Source: Castanea sativa (lineage: Eukaryota > Streptophyta > Magnoliopsida > Fagales > Fagaceae). From it: DNA of 64,000 nucleotides. Positions 47,060-57,042 of the stretch are shown in pieces (the first letter of the stretch is position 1; every line of letters starts with the position of its first letter). The stretch lies in NCBI RefSeq assembly GCF_040712315.1, contig NC_134013.1, forward strand, positions 37,893,501 to 37,957,500, read 5' to 3'. The notes under the pieces are model-generated. The model was given only the letters and a program-made list of their open reading frames with translations. It searched no databases and was not told the origin of the DNA. The translations under genes and the position numbers were made by a program.

Positions 47060-48130
47060 CATTTGCATCTAGTTTTATGCATTGTTTTATCTTGTTTAAC
47101 ATGTTTTTGTTTGTGTGTTTTCAGTTTTGTCTTTTTTCCCAATCTTGAGTGAAATAAATACCGCGGTTTTTTTTTTAAAAAAAAGTTGATTGAAAAATCA
47201 GAAAAATACAAAAACAGTGTGTGTTTTGTGTACATCGGTTCTTGTGAATCTTAAAATGGCCATTGAAACAAAGTTTTCTAAACTTTGTATCTCTTGTAGC
47301 TTAGATGAGCATTCTTATGCACAACTAAGCAAGTGAGCTTTGTAGCTCTTTGTTTGTGATGAGTAAGGTTAAGTGATCTCTTGTACTTAACACTCGTATC
47401 ACTCTTTTTGACGGGTAGGACTAGAAAATCCTAAGAGAAAGGCATAAATAACCATCTCACCACTGTTACTCGCCAATCATGATATGACATTTGTATGCTT
47501 CGGCATAGCAAAAGTGCAATGTCAATGACATCTGTATGTTTCGACATAGCAAAAGTGCAATGTCAAAAGCTTAACATAATTGGGTATTTCTTTTCTCTCC
47601 TTTATATACCCATGCATGGTTTGCTAAATAAAAAGAAAATATGCAAAGAAAATAAAATCCAAAAGAACAAAATGCTTTAAATATGATTGCAAGCTGTTTT
47701 CTAGGAGATGTGGGAGTTATAGGAAGTACCTCAAATGTGATAGTTCCCATCAAACAGTTATGATTGTGTGTGAGTTAAAGTAATTTTCTCATATCTCAAA
47801 TCATCATAACTTTGAGACACTTATGCAATCTTGCGATGTTTTCACACACAACACGCAATATTCTTTGCTACTTTTAATACATGTGCAGGTATAATGTGAT
47901 TTGGCCATCACAAGGTTTACATGTGTTGATGTATGGTCACTAAACTGTCTTGACTTGTTTTTGAAATATAAAATCAATTAGACTTGTTTAGTGTGTGAGT
48001 GTGTATTTTGAGATCCCTGTGCTTAAAATTGTTGTTGAGAGATGATTTTGAGAATCTAATATGTTGATTGGATCATTGGTTGAGTTGCATGCGTGATTGC
48101 ATTCATGTTGTGTTTTTCCTTCTCGAAAAA
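47060..48130 (+). mobile_element. SireC: conserved non-coding block after pol
   Basis: Collinear with the blocks in SireA and SireB. Contains ACAAAGTTT-tct-AAACTTTGT near 47267-47288 and two copies of the 40-nt hairpin. Ends where the TCGA-rich internal promoter begins. Confidence 0.75.
47485..47565 (+). other. 40-nt hairpin, two tandem copies in SireC
   Basis: Units 47485-47524 and 47526-47565. The inner stem is ATGC-TTCG-GCAT in the first and ATGT-TTCG-ACAT in the second: the closing C-G pair is replaced by T-A, a compensating change that keeps pairing. Only SireC has the duplication. Confidence 0.6.
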
Positions 48131-48499
48131 CTGTTTTGAAAAGTTGGCTCGACACCTCCTCGATACCTCCTCGACACCTGGCCGTCTGTTGAGCTTCTCA
48201 GCTTTTTCTTATCACAATTTCGATAGCTTCTCGACACCTTCTGGATCGATCAAGAAACCTTCTGTCCTCTCGATAGCTTCTCGACACCTTCTGGATCGAT
48301 CGAGAAACCTTCTGTCCTCTCGATAGTTTCTCGACACCTGGTGGATCGACATCTAGTTTCTCGTGTCATGTCTTGTTCCTCGACACCTTCTCGATAGTTG
48401 GATTTGTCGACGTGTATTTCTCGACACATACCTCGACAGATGTCTCGACACCTCTCGATACTTGCAGCTGTTGGGATTTACTGAGGTTCTATATAAAGG
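48130..48499 (+). promoter_or_regulatory. SireC internal promoter before the env-like gene
   Basis: Twenty-one TCGA tetranucleotides lie in about 360 bp, partly as a ~52-bp tandem unit (CTCGATAGCTTCTCGACACC then CTGGATCGAT) repeated near 48220-48350. TATATAAAGG follows at 48490-48499. A transcript starting near 48525 would have a leader intron: donor TTG|GTAAGC at 48637 and, after a pyrimidine-rich run, acceptor GCGTTAG near 49023, ten bases before the ATG. Part of the cluster resembles LTR U3. Confidence 0.55.
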
Positions 48500-49032
48500 A
48501 TTTTGTGTGATCCAGTTCTCATTTCTCTCGATCTCTCTCTCGACAGATTTGTCTTTTCACCTTCCCAACCTCTCTCTTTCACTCCAAATCCTTTTCTCAC
48601 GGTTTCTCAAAGCTTCTTCAAGTTTTTCTTCACTTGGTAAGCTTCTTATTCATCATTCTACATGCATTTCACGTTTTTGAAACCTAGGATTTGGGGTCTT
48701 TGAAAAATTTTGGGGTTTTTCAAAATTGATGGGTTTTTGTTGAAATTTTTGGGATGGGTTTTGTAGTTTTTATCTTAAAAACTCCATGCATTGCATCACA
48801 TTTGCATTTTAACAGTATTCTCATACATTTAGATGTGTGAAATATGTTTGTGTGCTGGTAGGATTGGATTGGGCTAAGCCCATGATGTTTTTCATATTGC
48901 ATGTCACATGTTCATGCATTCCCCATGCATACGTTCTATCTTTTCAATATACTTGTTATATTTGAATTGTGCTGGAACTTTTCTGAGTGTTTCTTTCTCC
49001 CCCCTCTCTTTCTGTTTGCGTTAGTAGTGTTT

Positions 49033-50208
49033 ATGACACCAAAACGTAAGTCTATTCCAACCCAGAACCCTCTTCGTTCTAGGGCCTCTTCATCTTCTAA
49101 CTCCACTCCTATCTCTGTTTGGTTCCATGATGAGAAAGCCCATCAGGACTTCTTAGAGAACTTCTCTAAACGAGGTGTTCATTCGGAACGCCACGTTGTT
49201 CAGGCAGACTTTGCCGACACTAACTTTCCCGATGTCTTTCACAAACGGGAATGGGAGTCACTATGTGACGTCCCGGTCACTTGTCCTTCCGTGCTGATCC
49301 AGGAGTTTTACTCCAACATGCATGGATTCGATTATTCAGTACCTCTCTTTCTTACTCGCGTTCGAGGTACGCGCATAGTTGTCACACCGGAGTTGGTATC
49401 CGATGTGCTTCATGTTCTGCAGGTTGCGCATCCTAATTACCCCGGTTGTGAGCGTCTATAGACTGTGTCCAAAGACGAGATGATATCTGCTTTTTGTGAG
49501 CACCTGTCTGATTGGGGTGAGCACCAATTCACGTCATGTCGACCTTTTGCTAAAGGTCCTCGTTTCTTAAACATAGTGATGACTTTTATCTTGCATTCTC
49601 TCTCTCACTACAACTCTATCATAGAGCCTCGTGCTCGTTTTCTGTTGTCTCTTATTGAGGATCTTACCATTGACTTTCCTTCACTTTCCATCTTAGATGT
49701 GTATAAGGATACAGCTACCCGTGATAAGGTCATCTTTCCTTCCGCTATCACGAGGATTTTACGCCATTTTTCTATCCCTTTTCCTGTCTTTGACCCCTTT
49801 TTCTGTCGTGGTTTCCATAGATGCCGCTACCGTAAAACGTAGTGAGGCACAGTTTCGGTCGCGTTAGACTAGTTCGGCAGCTCCTTCCTCCCGTTCCGCT
49901 CCATCCAGATCTGCTCGTGCTTCATCCGCTCCCTCTTCCTCTTCGAGCGATGTGACACTAGGAGATATCATGGCGCGCTTCAGCGCATGGATGCTCACCT
50001 GGATACGCTCTCTACAGAGCTATATCAGGTGAATGTTCGTGTTGGTTGCATTGCTCGGTGACAGGCGACCATGGGTGGTTTTGATCCTGAGGTTTCTTCT
50101 CCACAACATCCTGTGGCTTTCGCGTCTGAGGATGATGACGGTGATGACGATGATGCTTTGGATGATGATGATGGAGATGCTAGCTCTACTGATGAGATGT
50201 CTACTTGA
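49033..50208 (+). pseudogene. SireC envelope-like third gene
   Basis: Third open frame between pol and 3' LTR, the position of the envelope-like gene of Sireviruses. The ATG at 49033 opens MTPKRKSIPTQ and a Ser/Arg-rich start; the core has HKREWESLCDVP and QEFYSNMHGFDYSVPLFLTR, which I recognise from plant proteins annotated 'envelope-like' or 'putative plant transposon protein'. A stop at 49459-49461 and frameshifts near 49800 and 49985 break it. The last part is an Asp-rich acidic tail (50120-50208). No signal peptide or clear transmembrane segment is evident in the core, so an actual envelope role is unproven. Ends 560 bp before the 3' LTR. Confidence 0.7.
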
Positions 50209-50760
50209 CACTTTACACTTTGTCACTCGTGACAAAAAGGGAGAGTAGTTTTGGGTTATGTGAGTAGTCATACTTAGGGGGAGAGCTTGTATAGGGACAT
50301 TTTTGATAGGGGAGTGTTGAGTGCTGAGGGATGTAATGAGGATTACTTGTATCTTTTTCTTTTCTCTACTTTAGATACTTTTTCTTCTTGTACCTAGGTC
50401 TTGTGACCATTATTACATACATTGTGCTCATTTTGTTATATATATATATATGATGTTGTATGTTTCTTTCACCTATCTCTGCATGTGTTGTTTCTTTTCT
50501 TTCTTTATACACATGTTTCCTTATTTGTATGCAATCTATTATTTCTGCTTCACACTAAGATGCCTTAATGAGTTTTGTTTAAAGTGTTTCAGAAATACAG
50601 GTTGTCAAAGTCTACTTGTCATAAACTCTCTTCTTGCAAAGTTTTTCAAGAGTTTGTGTTAGGATAGATTTTATTGTATTCAACAAGTGAGTATAAGTTG
50701 AGTGATTTATGACTTCTCTCATATGTTCATTTGTTGGTTGTGGTTTTGTCACGGATTGCC

Positions 50761-50772
50761 AAAGGGGGAGAT
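50761..50772 (+). other. SireC polypurine tract
   Basis: AAAGGGGGAGAT directly in front of the 3' LTR. Confidence 0.88.
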
Positions 50773-51784
50773 TGTTAGGATATATGTGTTTCACCTGTTT
50801 AGAACATATGTCATTCATTATTTATGTAATTGGCTAATCCTTTGTCAAAACGCACTTTACCTGTAATTGGGTAAATTTAGGATGAAGTTAATGCTTCAAG
50901 AAACAAGGTTTCAAGATCAAGTGTTAAAGCCATGCAAGTCTGTCCAAGAAACAAGTTGAGAAGTGCTCTTCATTAAAGCTCGACAGCTGCATCTATCGAG
51001 CTTTAAGAAGCTGTTCTAGCCCCGAGGCTTGACAGCACTTCGATACTTGTAGCTGTCGAGATTTAAGAAAAACAGATTCCAAGTTCTGTTTTAATTCTAA
51101 TCCGTGGATGTGTCTTTAGGCCTTCTTTTCTCCTAACCCTAGACATATAAAAGGATTATTTTAAGGGCCATCGAAGTGTGGCAAGTTGCACAAGCATTGA
51201 AAAATCCTTATTCATACAAATTGTAACTTGAGACGAAGTTCTTGCCTTAGTTCATCTCTTTTGTGAAGAAGTTGCTATGTCTTTGCACCGTAGGGTTTTG
51301 TAACCAAGCATCTTCTTGATCTTCATCGTGTAGATGAATTGAAGAACTTTGCAGCCAACAATCTTCTCTAGTTGGTGATTGAAGTCGTGTACTGAGATCC
51401 GCGCAATTGGCTAGTCACGTACTTGGGAGCCGTGCATCGAAAGGAGAAACTGTCACTACAGAACAAGTCCAATTGGGTATTGGGGTAAGGGTTCAACTGT
51501 AGGTTGGTAAGGTACTTGGGATTCCTTTACTTGTAACCGCTTGTTATGATAATAGTGGAGTTTCGGGAGTGGTGATCTTAAAATTACCCGGTGCGGTTTT
51601 TGCTGTGTAGGTTTTCCCCATTCGTAAACAAATCACCATGTCATTTAATTTCTGCTGCATACTTAGTTTAATTGGTGATTTGTTTATGCTACCATGCATT
51701 TGCATGATAATTTGATTAATTAATAAACTTGGCTAATTAATCAATTAATCCATCACAAGTAGTCAATTCGTTTTTGGCCTATCA
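50773..51784 (+). mobile_element. SireC 3' LTR
   Basis: 1012 bp, TGTTAGGATATATG to GGCCTATCA. TCGA cluster 50979-51063 and TATAAAAGG at 51146-51154. It is ~50 bp shorter than the 5' LTR, mainly from differences near the start and in the TCGA cluster. Right flank TATTC. Confidence 0.93.
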
Positions 51785-52493
51785 TATTCCATTCATGTTT
51801 CTTACTTTTTAAATACGTTTTATTCTTTTATAATTATTTCATTACATTATCCTATGAACTCTTTTTTTTAGCCAAAAAAAAAGAAGAATAAAATGTATTT
51901 CATTACATTCTCTTATGAACTCTTTTTTTTTTAGCAAAAAAAAAAAAATGTATATAGAAGGATAAAATGTATTTAAAAAGTAAAAAAAAAAAAAATTCAT
52001 AAGAGAATGTAATGAAATAATTATAAAAGAATAAAATGTATTTAAAAAGTAAGGAAAATGAATGGAATAAAATTAAGTAACATTGTTTGGATGTTTTAAA
52101 AATAAAGAAATCGAAAGAAACAAATGTAAATAACCTTGTTTGAGAGTAACATAAAGGGAAATGAATAGAATTATTTTATAACAATATTATTATTTTACCT
52201 CTATTTTAAAATAAATGGATAAATATATTGAGATATTTTGAGATTTTTAGTAAAAAATTCATTAAATCAAATTTATTTCCTCTAATTTCTCACAATACTA
52301 AGGAGAATGAAAATTTGAGATTTTGAGGGAATAAAGTGTAATGAGTATTTCCCTCCCAAACAAGTGAATAAACTTTTTATTCCCTCCATTAAAACTCTCA
52401 AATAAAGGAAAAGAAGAATATTTTAAAATTATTATTTTCAATCATTTCCATTTTATTCACTTCTCTCATTCCTAATGAGATCTTAGAGCATTC

Positions 52494-52925
52494 TCATCAA
52501 TGAATGTATAATAGAAAAAGTGGCCAATTTTGCAAATCTAACCCCAAAATTCTTCCATATCAATTGGGCTAAAATTGTGTAAATTTACACAATTACTACA
52601 GTGGCCATGTAAATATACACAGTTACTGTAACTTTGTATTTGATATTTTATTAATTTCTCTCACCTCAAAGTAGACTCTCTCCCCTCTTGTTCTCTCAGT
52701 CTCACATAACTTACAACCTAACACCACCTAAATCAAAACGCAAATCCCATCCATCACCACAAAAAATCGTTACAACAACAAAAAATCAACTAAAAATAAA
52801 ATGGAAAATCAAACTTGATAAACCCAAAATCGGTAAAAAATCAACCCAAACCAAAAATAACCATCAACTAAAAACCTATAACCCAAACCCAAAATCAAAA
52901 TCAAACACAAACCTAGAGCTTTTAC

Positions 52926-52999
<74 letters not shown>

Positions 53000-53302
53000 G
53001 TTTGCCATTAAGAAAGCTAAGATAAGAGAGATCTAAGAGGAGGAAGAAAGTTGAGGGTTGAAAGGAGAGAGAAGATATACCTGAACATGAGAGACAATAA
53101 GAGAACATGCGACGATGTGTGAGAATGAGAGACTTGAGCCAAAATATTATAAAAAAAAAAAGAATATATATGAGTATTTAAGTAAAATAGAAGGTAGAAT
53201 AGATTAGTTGATGTGGGTATCTTGTAAAAATGGTTTTGTAAAATAGAAAAAAGTAAGGCTTTAGATAGAATTATTTAGTTAAACTGATATAAATGCTCTT
53301 AG
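52494..53302. mobile_element. MITE 1
   Basis: Begins TAGAGCATTCTCATCAATG and ends with AAATGCTCTTA, inverted termini of a common plant non-autonomous element. Contains 'gtgtaaatttacacaattac' and a long (GA)n tract. No coding capacity. Confidence 0.65.
52930..52997. repeat. (GA)n microsatellite
   Basis: About 34 uninterrupted GA units, the longest simple repeat here; inside MITE 1. Confidence 0.97.
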
Positions 53303-54696
53303 TGTTGGAAAAATACATATTTGTATCGCATACAAAACATACGTAGCGGAAAATAAATAGATCTACTTCATTCGCGATTGATAATATGCATCATGTAAAT
53401 TTCAGAATTTAAGAACAAGAGAACATACCTTGAAGCGGTTAATTTCAAAACAAAGATTAGAAGAACTTGGGAAGACTTTTAATATTCACTCCAATTCCAC
53501 TAACGCCCAAGAAGTATGGTCTCTCAATCAGTTTTCAAAGGGAGAATAAAAGAGTGTCTCACACTTACTCATACACTGATGTCTCTTACAAATTTTTTTG
53601 TATGTTTCTCCCTTTGTATCTAACTGATTATCTAATTGGGCTAGCCTTTTGGGCCATTCCAATTGGGCTCTTGTGTGTGGCTTGGAGTGGGACCAAAAGG
53701 GACCAATAAGACACTAGCTCCAATGGGCCTTAGGCTTTTCTGTCAACTCTTGACAAGTCTAAAGTTACCATTAACTATATCTAATACCACTATATAAATA
53801 TAGTTGTACTCTAGGCCTTATTTATAAATTATATCCCAAGACTTTATTGTACATACAACCCCTTCATAAAATATTTGTAGTAATACAAAGTCATGAATGT
53901 AGACTGCCACTTTGTAAATTAATACATTTTAATTTCTTGAGTATCCGATTTAATCCTTTAATGTTATTCATCATATATTTATGAAATCCAATTTCATAAA
54001 TATATACTTTAGTAACTCCCTACTAAAGTGGTTAGGCCTAACACTCTGAATAACCAAACTCATTAAACTTATCTCAAGAGAATATTTTATATCTCTGTTA
54101 AGCGACTATGAATTCTATCTTGAGAATATATGTTCCATCAATACTGAATGTGGCTGCCCAACATACTGAAGTTTTGATCATTGACTTTAGATCTCACTCC
54201 TGATATATCAAAGCAACCTATATTTCATGATCAGGCCCATTATTCTTTCAGGATTAAGATTTCATGTAAATATAAGTCGTGACTTTATTATTCATTTGAC
54301 AGCCGTTAGGAGAATAATAAATCTCACAGCGGTCCAGTTCAATATGTCTTAACTCTTAAGACATATCAAGATACTAACTAGAAATCTCAATTTCCATGAT
54401 CAAGACAAATTATCTTAGTTGATATGTTACAATCTTCGCAGATGAAATACCCAATTTCATCACCGACTACGAACTAAAATTCTGAGTTTACAAAGAACTT
54501 GTGATTTATATCTTCTGTGACTTTTCACATAAAGCACATACTATGCATCTCATGGATTACATAATAATGTCCTAATATTAATATTACCATTATTTTTAGA
54601 TAATAATAAAACAACTTTATTAATCGCAATATTAATGCCATTCATAATGTCATACATAGTATCATACAATAGGATTTAAGAGCACACATCCTAACA
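53303..54696 (-). mobile_element. Solo LTR 2 (CopX-related)
   Basis: 1394-bp reverse LTR, TGTTGG...CCTAACA, with perfect target duplication CTTAG at 53298-53302 and 54697-54701. Closely similar to the CopX LTR and solo LTRs 1 and 3. Inserted exactly where MITE 1 meets MITE 2. Confidence 0.92.
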
Positions 54697-55098
54697 CTTA
54701 GAGCATTTGCAATTAGCTAGAGTAATTTTTTTTTGTCTATTTTAAATTAACAACTTATTGTTTCTACTTTATATACTCACTTTTCAAAGAATTTTATCTA
54801 TTTTACTTTAAATTTTATTAATTTATCATTTTTTTTATTTTTAATTATATCTTTTTCTCCACACATCATAACCACCTACCATCCACTATTTTCCTTCATC
54901 CTCAAGATTTGTAAATAAATAATAAAAATATAAAAAAGTAATATTAATAGTGTCAAACTATTGGTGCAAATTTACATAATTACTATAGCAATCTGGTTTT
55001 TTTACACAACTTTACATGATTTGAAGTGGGTAAATTTTGGGCTTGATTGTCTATTTGATACTTTTTTTTATTATACAAGCATTGATGCTAGTGCTTTT
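54697..55098. mobile_element. MITE 2, inverted relative to MITE 1
   Basis: Begins TAGAGCATTTGCAATTAGC and ends TTGATGCTAGTGCTTTTA. Its right end, read in reverse, matches the left end of MITE 1 ('catcaatg', 'tgtataata', 'gtaaattt' blocks), so the two stand tail to tail. Confidence 0.6.
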
Positions 55099-55562
55099 AC
55101 CTATTGTCTTCGGGTATTTCTTTTTTAAATAATTATAGGATTTTTGTTAACAAATGTTCTCCAAATGGCAATTAAGTTGCATTTAATATTTTTATACACT
55201 TTTTTTAAAAAATAAAGTCAAATTACACACGCATATATATCATAAAAAGAACACACAATCACAATAAATTTGTGCATATAAGCCGATAAATCATGAACAT
55301 GTGTATAATTTTTAATTTTGTTTCTTTTTTCTTCATAAGTTACAACTCGTAACTGAGTATTTATTAATATTTAAACTATGCCTTTATACTGACGAATGTT
55401 AGAGTAATCACACAGAAATTTAATAATGTATAATCCCTGAAACAAATAACCTCTTAAAGGAGTAAGACATATATGTGTTTTTTTTTTTTTCTTTTTTCTT
55501 TTTTTGATAATTAAGTAAGACATATACATTATAACCCTAATCTACAACTACAAAAGTTAGAC
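55099..55562. other. AT-rich DNA, nothing recognised
   Basis: No frame, repeat family or RNA gene is evident. Confidence 0.4.
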
Positions 55563-56140
55563 CATTTTGTAGTTGTACTCTGGTTATGTAATGTATTATA
55601 AACCCGGTTTAAAACACTATTATTACTATTTTCGTGTATTCTAATAAGTATTACTGTTTACTAAAAAAAAAGTAAAGACATATATGTCACCCTTTTGTAG
55701 TTGTATTTTGGTTATGTAATATATTATAAATCCGGTTTAAAACACTACTAGCCTTATCACACGCACGAAGTGTGTGCGATGAGACTTTTTCTTAGTGGTC
55801 CTATTTTGTAGCCAAAAAAAAAATCAGTGTTTTTATTTTATATATATAATTTTTATTTTGAGAATTTAATTAATAAGTAGATAAAGAAATTTGAAAATGT
55901 ACAAGAGAATGATCCTATTTTTTAGACAATGTTTTAGTGAGAGTTAGAGTTGCATTTTTACTGAATTGTCATTTAGTTTGTCTCTACTTAAATATAGTGT
56001 ATGGGGATTTTTGAACTAAAAAAAATGAGGAATCCAAATAGAGAAAATCTCTTAAATAATTGAATAGATTATTACTATTTTCGTGTGTTCTAATAAGTAT
56101 CACTATTTACTATAAAAAAAAAAAAAAGTAAGACATATAC
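55563..56140. repeat. Tandem duplication, ~130 bp, second copy split
   Basis: Copy 1 (55563-55692) reads '..ccggtttaaaacacta' then 'ttattactattttcgtg'. In copy 2 (55693-55747, 56069-56140) the same two blocks are separated by a 321-bp insert. Copy 1 is thus an empty site for that insert. Confidence 0.85.
55748..56068 (-). mobile_element. Non-autonomous Helitron 1, 321 bp
   Basis: On the minus strand it starts TCTATTCAATT, ends with a hairpin (ATCGCACACAC-TTC-GTGCGTGTGAT), AAGG and CTAG, and is inserted between A and T with no target duplication. The neighbouring duplicate shows the uninterrupted site. All Helitron criteria that can be read by eye are met. Confidence 0.85.
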
Positions 56141-56508
56141 GTCAATTGGTATCAAAGTCTACTTCTATGTCATAGATTTGAATAATTGACACCATTTAGG
56201 GAATGGTTGTCGATCATAGGTTGGTCGTGGGGTCCAATGTTTTGAGTTCTATTCCATTTCAGCAATAATATTTCATTTTGGGTAAATAAATTCTAAATCG
56301 ATGCACTATACCCCTTATTCTGTTTTAGTCCAACTTCCTCCATGTAACGACTTAATTTGGGGAAATTTGCATTCCAAATCGAAATTTCTTTTATGGCTTT
56401 CTTATAATTTAAAAAAAAAAATCCATTTTTCCAAGATGTTATGAACTTTTTCCACTTGTTTTATTATTTATGAGACTTTACGAATCTTCGTATTCTTTGG
56501 TAATATTA

Positions 56509-56917
56509 TCTCTTCTCTATATATTAGAGGATTCAGAAAATTAGTTACAACGTTAAAAAATATCAAATATACCCCTAATCTAATTAAATAATCTTTATTC
56601 TTAAAAAATAAAAAATAGGGTTAAAATTGTAATTCAAAAAAATTAAATAAAAAAAAACTACTAGAAAATTTTTTTTCCATAAAAATTAGCACACTTTTTA
56701 TCTAAACATATCTCAAGTAAGCTTAATACTTTTTTTTCCCCCCTAAAAATTAGCACACACTAAACCCAGCCGTTTACTCCAATTCAAACCCTAAATTTAG
56801 TTCTAAAAATCATTTTTTGTGTAACCTCACTAATAATAGATGAATTCAAATAGAAAAATTATATTAAACTAAAAAAAAAACCTCATCTTACGTGCGGAAC
56901 ACATGTGATAAGGCCAG
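56509..56917 (+). mobile_element. Possible non-autonomous Helitron 2
   Basis: Ends with an imperfect hairpin, GATAAGG and CCAG before T, closely resembling the Helitron 1 end in reverse. A plausible start, A|TCTCTTCTCTATATATTAG, lies at 56509. The terminal CCAG departs from CTRR, so the right end may be mutated. Confidence 0.5.
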
Positions 56918-57042
56918 TATCTTTTATGAATATATGTCGGATAATTGTATGGCATGATTTATTAAGTATGGAATTATTTTGTGTATATGTGTATATATTC
57001 TTAGAATAGTACTATACGATACATTTCAGTATAAAAGATAAA

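Larger units (their letters stand above)
42413..52110. repeat. Foldback (MITE-like) element split by SireC
   Basis: The left arm, 42413-42465 plus 51785-51866, is the reverse complement of 51990-52110. For example 'acaatgttacttaatttta' at the left is mirrored by 'taaaattaagtaacattgt' at the right, and 'aaagtaaRg' and 'tttaaaaagta' blocks pair further in. A-rich and T-rich DNA separates the arms. SireC inserted in the left arm at a TATTC site; the right arm preserves the uninterrupted version. Confidence 0.75.

Noticed and set aside
52688..53108. 107- and 99-codon frames with Arg/Glu or Ser/Leu runs
   Set aside because: They read through the (GA)n microsatellite inside MITE 1; no domain.
56149..56164. 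'ttggtatcaaagtcta', resembling a copia primer-binding site
   Set aside because: No LTR end precedes it and no coding remnant follows; a partial match by chance or a very old relic.
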